Shown piece by piece: positions 22,491 through 26,985 of a DNA stretch of 26,985 bases. The position numbers were made by a program, and so were the translations under genes. A model generated the notes under the pieces. The model was given only the letters and a program-made list of their open reading frames with translations, was not told where the DNA came from and ran no database searches. Source of the stretch: Nitrosomonas sp. (GTDB lineage Bacteria; Pseudomonadota; Gammaproteobacteria; Burkholderiales; Nitrosomonadaceae); assembly GCA_021774205.1 (NCBI GenBank), contig JAJFJI010000229.1, positions 1 through 26,985 on the forward strand. Reading direction: 5' to 3'. Positions within the stretch are counted from its first letter, which is position 1; each line of letters begins with the position of its first letter.

Positions 22491-25316
22491 ATGGAATTTA
22501 TTAAAATTCGGGGCGCTCGTACCCACAACCTTAAAAACATTAATCTTGATCTGCCACGTAACCATTTAATCGTCATTACGGGGCTTTCTGGGTCAGGTAA
22601 ATCCTCCCTTGCATTTGATACGCTTTATGCAGAGGGTCAGCGGCGATATGTAGAATCATTGTCAGCCTATGCACGTCAGTTTTTACAATTGATGGAAAAA
22701 CCTGATGTAGATCTAATCGAAGGATTATCCCCTGCCATCGCAATTGAACAAAAGGCAACCTCACATAACCCACGTTCCACGGTCGGCACGGCGACAGAAA
22801 TCAATGATTACTTGCGCTTGTTATTTGCACGTGTTGGCGACCCGCACTGTCCTGATCATAACATCACATTGACGGCGCAAAGTGTATCGCAAATGATTGA
22901 TCATGTTTTGCAATTACCGCTCAATACCCGGCTAATGATTCTTGCACCAGTTATCGTTGGACGCAAAGGTGAACATACGGATTTGTTTGATGAGTTACGT
23001 GCGCAGGGTTTTGTCCGTTTACGAATAGATGGTGAGGTATGTGATATCGATACATTGCCAAAATTGCACAAGACAAAGAAACATACCGTAGAAGTCGTCG
23101 TAGATCGGCTAAAAGTTTCACCCGATGCCAAGCAAAGATTAGCTGAATCGTTTGAAACAGCCCTGCGGCATGCGGATGGTCGCGCCCTGGCGGTAGAAAT
23201 GGATACCGATCACGAGCATCTCTTTTCCGCAAAATTCAGTTGTCCCGTATGCAGTTATTCTTTATCAGAACTGGAACCACGATTATTTTCCTTTAATAAT
23301 CCACTGGGAGCATGCACTAAATGCGATGGTCTGGGACAAATCACTTTTTTTGACCCAGCTCGCGTAGTGGCTTTTCCGCATCTGTCACTTGCATCGGGCG
23401 CTGTCAAAAACTGGGACCGGCGAAATCAGTTTTATTTCCAAATGCTAGCGAGTCTTGCCGAACATTATGAGTTTGATCTAGAAACCCCATTCGAAGCGCT
23501 CAACGAAAATATTCAACATATTATTCTGCATGGGTCTGGCAAAGAAAAAATCCAGTTCACCTATCTAAATGAAACGAAGCGCAAATACCGACAAAAACAC
23601 TTATTTGAAGGAATTATCCCCAACCTGACACGTCGATACAAGGAAACAGAATCTCAAGCTGTCCGTGAAGAATTAGCCAAATATCTTAATGCCCAGACTT
23701 GCCCCGAATGCAAGGGAACCCGCCTATGCCGTGAGGCGCGCCATGTGCTCGTCAATGAACGCGCTATTTATGAAATTAATGCCTTACCTTTGAAACAGGC
23801 CAAAGCATTTTTTGATGAAATGAAACTGGCGGGTCATAAACAATCTATTGCAGAGCGAATTATTAAAGAAATTTCCAGTCGCCTGCAATTTCTTAATAAT
23901 GTCGGCCTGGACTATTTGACGCTAGCCCGTTCTGCGGATACATTATCTGGCGGAGAATCGCAGCGAATCCGCCTCGCCAGCCAAATTGGCTCCGGATTGA
24001 CCGGCGTCATGTATGTCTTGGATGAACCTTCTATCGGTTTGCATCAACGTGACAATGGACGTCTGCTGGACACACTCAAGCACCTGAGGGATCTTGGCAA
24101 CAGTGTAATCGTAGTCGAGCATGACCAGGAAACTATCCAACTGGCGGATTATGTTGTCGATATGGGGCCAGGCGCAGGCGAACACGGCGGACATGTCATT
24201 ACCCAGGGTACGCCCCATGCAATAAAAGAATGTACCGATTCACTAACGGGCAACTATCTTTCCGGCAAGCTATCAATCATGCTCCCTGAGAAAAGGACCG
24301 AACCAAAAGATGATCGCTTATTTAGCATTGTTGGCGCATCGGGTAATAACCTAAAGAACGTCGACCTCACGCTGCCGGCAGGCCTATTCATATGTATTAC
24401 TGGTGTATCCGGCTCTGGTAAGTCAACACTAATCAATCAAACCCTTTACCGCGCTGTGGCGCGGCACCTTTATGCCAGCAATGCTGAGCCAGCGCCACAT
24501 AAGTCCATTGAAGGGCTGGCTTTTTTTGACAAAGTCATCAATATAGACCAAAGCCCCATCGGTCGCACGCCGCGTTCCAACCCAGCCACTTATACCGGAT
24601 TATTTACCCCCGTCCGCGAACTGTTTGCTGGTGTCCCTCAAGCACGCGAACGCGGTTACGCGCCTGGCCGATTCTCATTCAATGTTAAAGGTGGACGCTG
24701 TGAAGCATGCCAGGGAGATGGCGTTATAAAGGTAGAAATGCATTTTTTACCAGACATTTATGTAACCTGTGACGTCTGTCATGGCAAGCGCTACAACCGT
24801 GAAACACTGGAAATCCAGTACAAGGGTAAAAATATTAACGAAATTTTACAAATGACCGTGGAGAATGCCTTCGCGTTTTTTAATCCGGTTCCAACGGTAG
24901 CGCGAAAACTGCAAACGCTGCTGGATGTTGGACTGGGCTACATTACTTTAGGACAATCTGCAACAACGCTATCTGGAGGAGAAGCACAACGGGTCAAGCT
25001 GTCACTAGAACTGTCCAAACGCGATACTGGGCGCACGCTTTATATACTTGACGAACCCACGACTGGGCTCCACTTTCAGGATATCGACTTATTGCTGAAA
25101 GTGTTGCATCGATTGCGTGATCATGGCAATACCGTGGTGGTCATCGAGCATAACCTTGATGTCATCAAAACGGCTGATTGGATTGTTGACCTAGGTCCAG
25201 AAGGTGGCGATGGTGGCGGTCAGATAATTGCCGAAGGCCCCCCGAGCATTATTGCCGCTAACAAAGCTAGCTTTACCGGTCATTACTTAAAAGGGATACT
25301 CAATTCATCGTCATAA
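22491..25316 (+). CDS. uvrA: UvrABC excision nuclease subunit A (UvrA)
   Basis: UvrA is the DNA-damage recognition ATPase of nucleotide excision repair and loads UvrB. The 941-residue length is standard. It has two ABC modules: Walker A GLSGSGKSSLAFDTLYAEGQ at 31-50 and GVSGSGKSTLINQTLYR near 635-650; ABC signatures DTLSGGESQRIRLASQIGSG and TTLSGGEAQRVKLSLELSKR; Walker B segments VLDEPSIGLHQRDN and ILDEPTTGLHFQDI. The first zinc finger uses C251, C254, C275 and C278; the second uses CEAC ... CDVCHGKRYN. The UvrB-binding/insertion region lies around 130-250. AGG lies about 7 nt before the ATG. The glycerate kinase follows 9 bp later. Confidence 0.98.
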   Translation: MEFIKIRGARTHNLKNINLDLPRNHLIVITGLSGSGKSSLAFDTLYAEGQRRYVESLSAYARQFLQLMEKPDVDLIEGLSPAIAIEQKATSHNPRSTVGTATEINDYLRLLFARVGDPHCPDHNITLTAQSVSQMIDHVLQLPLNTRLMILAPVIVGRKGEHTDLFDELRAQGFVRLRIDGEVCDIDTLPKLHKTKKHTVEVVVDRLKVSPDAKQRLAESFETALRHADGRALAVEMDTDHEHLFSAKFSCPVCSYSLSELEPRLFSFNNPLGACTKCDGLGQITFFDPARVVAFPHLSLASGAVKNWDRRNQFYFQMLASLAEHYEFDLETPFEALNENIQHIILHGSGKEKIQFTYLNETKRKYRQKHLFEGIIPNLTRRYKETESQAVREELAKYLNAQTCPECKGTRLCREARHVLVNERAIYEINALPLKQAKAFFDEMKLAGHKQSIAERIIKEISSRLQFLNNVGLDYLTLARSADTLSGGESQRIRLASQIGSGLTGVMYVLDEPSIGLHQRDNGRLLDTLKHLRDLGNSVIVVEHDQETIQLADYVVDMGPGAGEHGGHVITQGTPHAIKECTDSLTGNYLSGKLSIMLPEKRTEPKDDRLFSIVGASGNNLKNVDLTLPAGLFICITGVSGSGKSTLINQTLYRAVARHLYASNAEPAPHKSIEGLAFFDKVINIDQSPIGRTPRSNPATYTGLFTPVRELFAGVPQARERGYAPGRFSFNVKGGRCEACQGDGVIKVEMHFLPDIYVTCDVCHGKRYNRETLEIQYKGKNINEILQMTVENAFAFFNPVPTVARKLQTLLDVGLGYITLGQSATTLSGGEAQRVKLSLELSKRDTGRTLYILDEPTTGLHFQDIDLLLKVLHRLRDHGNTVVVIEHNLDVIKTADWIVDLGPEGGDGGGQIIAEGPPSIIAANKASFTGHYLKGILNSSS

Positions 25317-25325
25317 AAATAAACA

Positions 25326-26597
25326 ATGAATCCGCGTGAACTCCTGATAAACAGTTTCAAAGCTGCGGTCAATGCCGCCAACCCGGCAGATTTAATTCCC
25401 CAGCATCTACCTGAATCCCCTAAAGGTCGTACGCTAGTGATTGGTGCAGGAAAAGCCGCCGCAGCCATGGCAGTTGTGGCAGAAAATCACTGGCCGGACG
25501 ATGCAGCGCTTGATGGCATCGTGGTCACACGCTATGGCCATGGCATGCCAACCAGGCGAATCACGGTTATTGAAGCGGGTCATCCGCTACCTGACGAGAA
25601 GGGTGAACAGGTTGCACGCAAGATCCTTACAAAAGTTCAAGAACTTAGCTGCAACGATCTGTTACTATGCCTATTTAGTGGCGGCGGCTCAAGCCTACTA
25701 TCGTTACCGATCGATAAAATTTCGATGGACGATCTAAGAGATGTAACACGGCAACTGCTTCGCTGCGGCGCTTCAATTCAAGCGATCAATACGGTACGCA
25801 AACATTTATCGGCTATACAGGGTGGAAAACTCGCAGCCGCCTGTAAGGCACCGATACTTGCACTGATTATTTCCGACGTGACCGGCGACAACCCAACCCA
25901 TGTTGCGTCAGGCCCATGCACACCCGACCCAACAACCTACGCTGACGCCCTGGCAATACTTGAAAGCTATGAAATAAAGATACCCAATAACGTCAGAAAG
26001 GTATTAACCGATGGCTCTCAACAGAAACTGGATGAAACGCCTAAACCAGGTTCATTTATTTTTAACAACGTTGAAAACCGACTCATCGCTACCGCCAATC
26101 ATTCACTGACAGCAGCGAAAAAATTTTTTCAAGGTCAAGGTATTGCTACTGCGATACTGGGTGATAGCGTAACTGGTGAAGCACGTGAAGTTGCCAAGGC
26201 TTACGCTGCTTTGGTTAAAGAAATCCGGCAACATCATCAACCGTGGAAACCACCCATTGCACTGCTCTCTGGTGGAGAAACAACCGTGACTGTCAAAGGA
26301 AATGGACGGGGTGGACGTAACACAGAGTTCTTACTATCGTTAGCCATTGAACTTGACGGCATCGAGAATGTTTATGCGCTTGCTTGTGACACAGATGGCA
26401 TGGACGGCACTGAAAATAACGCGGGGGCAATGATTACACCGGAGACATTAGATCGAACAAAAAAACTTAGAATCAACGCTAAAACGCTGCTTGCCAATAA
26501 TGACACCTACCGTTTCTTTGATAAACTGGGTGATTTAGTTATTACCGGCCCTACCTATACCAATGTTAACGATTATCGGGTAATTCTTGTTTTGTAG
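25326..26597 (+). CDS. Glycerate 2-kinase, MOFRL family (TtuD/GckA type)
   Basis: The 423-residue protein belongs to the DUF4147/MOFRL family, which phosphorylates D-glycerate to 2-phosphoglycerate with ATP (older name hydroxypyruvate reductase TtuD). Residues 1-240 form the DUF4147 domain with VIGAGKAAAAMAVVAENHWP, GHPLPDEKGEQVARKILT, CLFSGGGSSLLSLP (about 115-128), INTVRKHLSAIQGGKLAAAC and LIISDVTGDNPTHVASGP. The C-terminal MOFRL domain has ALLSGGETTVTVKGNGRGGR, NTEFLLSLA and ALACDTDGMDGTENNAGAMI. In an autotroph it would return photorespiratory-type glycerate to central metabolism; this is inference. It starts 9 bp after uvrA and its 3' end overlaps the convergent DUF2806 gene by 32 bp. 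Confidence 0.93.
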   Translation: MNPRELLINSFKAAVNAANPADLIPQHLPESPKGRTLVIGAGKAAAAMAVVAENHWPDDAALDGIVVTRYGHGMPTRRITVIEAGHPLPDEKGEQVARKILTKVQELSCNDLLLCLFSGGGSSLLSLPIDKISMDDLRDVTRQLLRCGASIQAINTVRKHLSAIQGGKLAAACKAPILALIISDVTGDNPTHVASGPCTPDPTTYADALAILESYEIKIPNNVRKVLTDGSQQKLDETPKPGSFIFNNVENRLIATANHSLTAAKKFFQGQGIATAILGDSVTGEAREVAKAYAALVKEIRQHHQPWKPPIALLSGGETTVTVKGNGRGGRNTEFLLSLAIELDGIENVYALACDTDGMDGTENNAGAMITPETLDRTKKLRINAKTLLANNDTYRFFDKLGDLVITGPTYTNVNDYRVILVL

Positions 26598-26985
26598 TGT
26601 ATTTACGCGACTTAATCTGAATCGATGACAACACTAGCCCTTGATTGAACCATCTGCCAATAACATATTCATAAAATAGCTGATTTCTTTGGGCACTCAA
26701 TGAATGCGCCATTTCTTTTCCGGTATTTGTCAGCAACACGTGACCCAAATACAATTGATTATTTATTTCATTAGAGAACCTGATTTTTGTTGGCATACCG
26801 GCATAAAACAAACGTGTGTGTTTGCCCAATCTTTTTTTAACAAAACCACGGGGTTCATACATTATCAAACCAATCACTTCAAGTCGCTTCAAAGCAAATG
26901 AAGTGATCCCTTGGCTTGTATAAACTTTATCATCTATATCAAAAATTAGCGGTAACGGCTCCCCCTGAATCCATAAAAATTGACA
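26566..26985 (-). CDS. DUF2806 family protein, C-terminal part (gene runs off the window)
   Basis: The minus-strand frame is open from base 26985 without a stop, so this is a partial gene and not one starting at the internal TTG (26890-26892). It reads CQFLWIQGEPLPLIFDIDD, KVYTSQGITSFALKRLEVIG, LIMYEPRGFVKKRLGKHTRL, FYAGMPTKIRFSNEINNQLY, LGHVLLTNTGKEMAHS, then FYEYVIGRWFNQGLVLSS. The succession PLIFD, LxxIGLI, a Y.G.P..I.F segment, LG.VLLT..G.E.A and FYEYV...W...G is what I recall from the C-terminal half of DUF2806 proteins, of unknown function. Its last 32 bases overlap the glycerate kinase end, an antisense 3' overlap. Confidence 0.6.
   Translation of the reverse strand, partial: CQFLWIQGEPLPLIFDIDDKVYTSQGITSFALKRLEVIGLIMYEPRGFVKKRLGKHTRLFYAGMPTKIRFSNEINNQLYLGHVLLTNTGKEMAHSLSAQRNQLFYEYVIGRWFNQGLVLSSIQIKSRKYTTKQELPDNR

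Overview
The window reads as chromosome of a betaproteobacterium, most likely Nitrosomonas or a close relative (family Nitrosomonadaceae). This is inferred from moderate-to-low GC, protein style, the rpsU-yqeY-dnaG-rpoD macromolecular-synthesis block facing tsaD, and the ssb/MFS/uvrA arrangement. I ran no database search, so the genus is an inference.

Layout. (1) Bases 1-2900 are an accessory, decaying stretch, almost all on the minus strand: the start of a DUF2254 membrane protein, a transposase scrap, a serine-resolvase scrap next to a possible Tn3-type inverted repeat, a hemolysin-III gene cut off after about 88 codons, a 100-aa coiled-coil protein, a frameshifted GlsB/YeaQ-like gene and an intact 47-aa lmo0937-family membrane peptide. 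(2) Bases 2916-8051 (minus) form the information-processing block rpsU, yqeY, dnaG, rpoD, ending in a tRNA with anticodon CAT (tRNA-Ile2 type) and a terminator. (3) Bases 8351-10510 hold tsaD, plsY and folB. (4) Bases 10902-14409 hold two GT4 glycosyltransferases in tandem and a convergent NodB-type polysaccharide deacetylase, preceded by two striking inverted repeats. (5) Bases 14926-16945 hold a short DksA/TraR zinc-finger protein, a MazG-like pyrophosphohydrolase and a class I methyltransferase. (6) Bases 17224-20151 form an iron locus: a sigma70 promoter with an overlapping Fur box, then hemP, bfd, bfr, a hairpin, a DUF2325 protein and a secreted two-domain multicopper oxidase. A 57-aa ORF follows. 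(7) Bases 20577-26985 hold ssb and an MFS transporter (minus), divergent from uvrA and a MOFRL-type glycerate 2-kinase (plus), and the end of a DUF2806 gene running off the window.

How the parts fit. Regions 2, 3 and 7 are housekeeping: replication priming, transcription initiation, translation, tRNA modification, lipid and folate synthesis, DNA repair. Regions 1, 4 and 6 are the less ordinary parts. The iron locus links Fur control, a ferredoxin that releases stored iron, a bacterioferritin with an altered ferroxidase ligand, an uncharacterised DUF2325 protein and a ceruloplasmin-like exported copper oxidase. This is the best candidate for an undescribed functional unit. The left edge keeps a readable record of rearrangement, including an 18-bp inverted duplication exactly at the hemolysin-III/resolvase junction.
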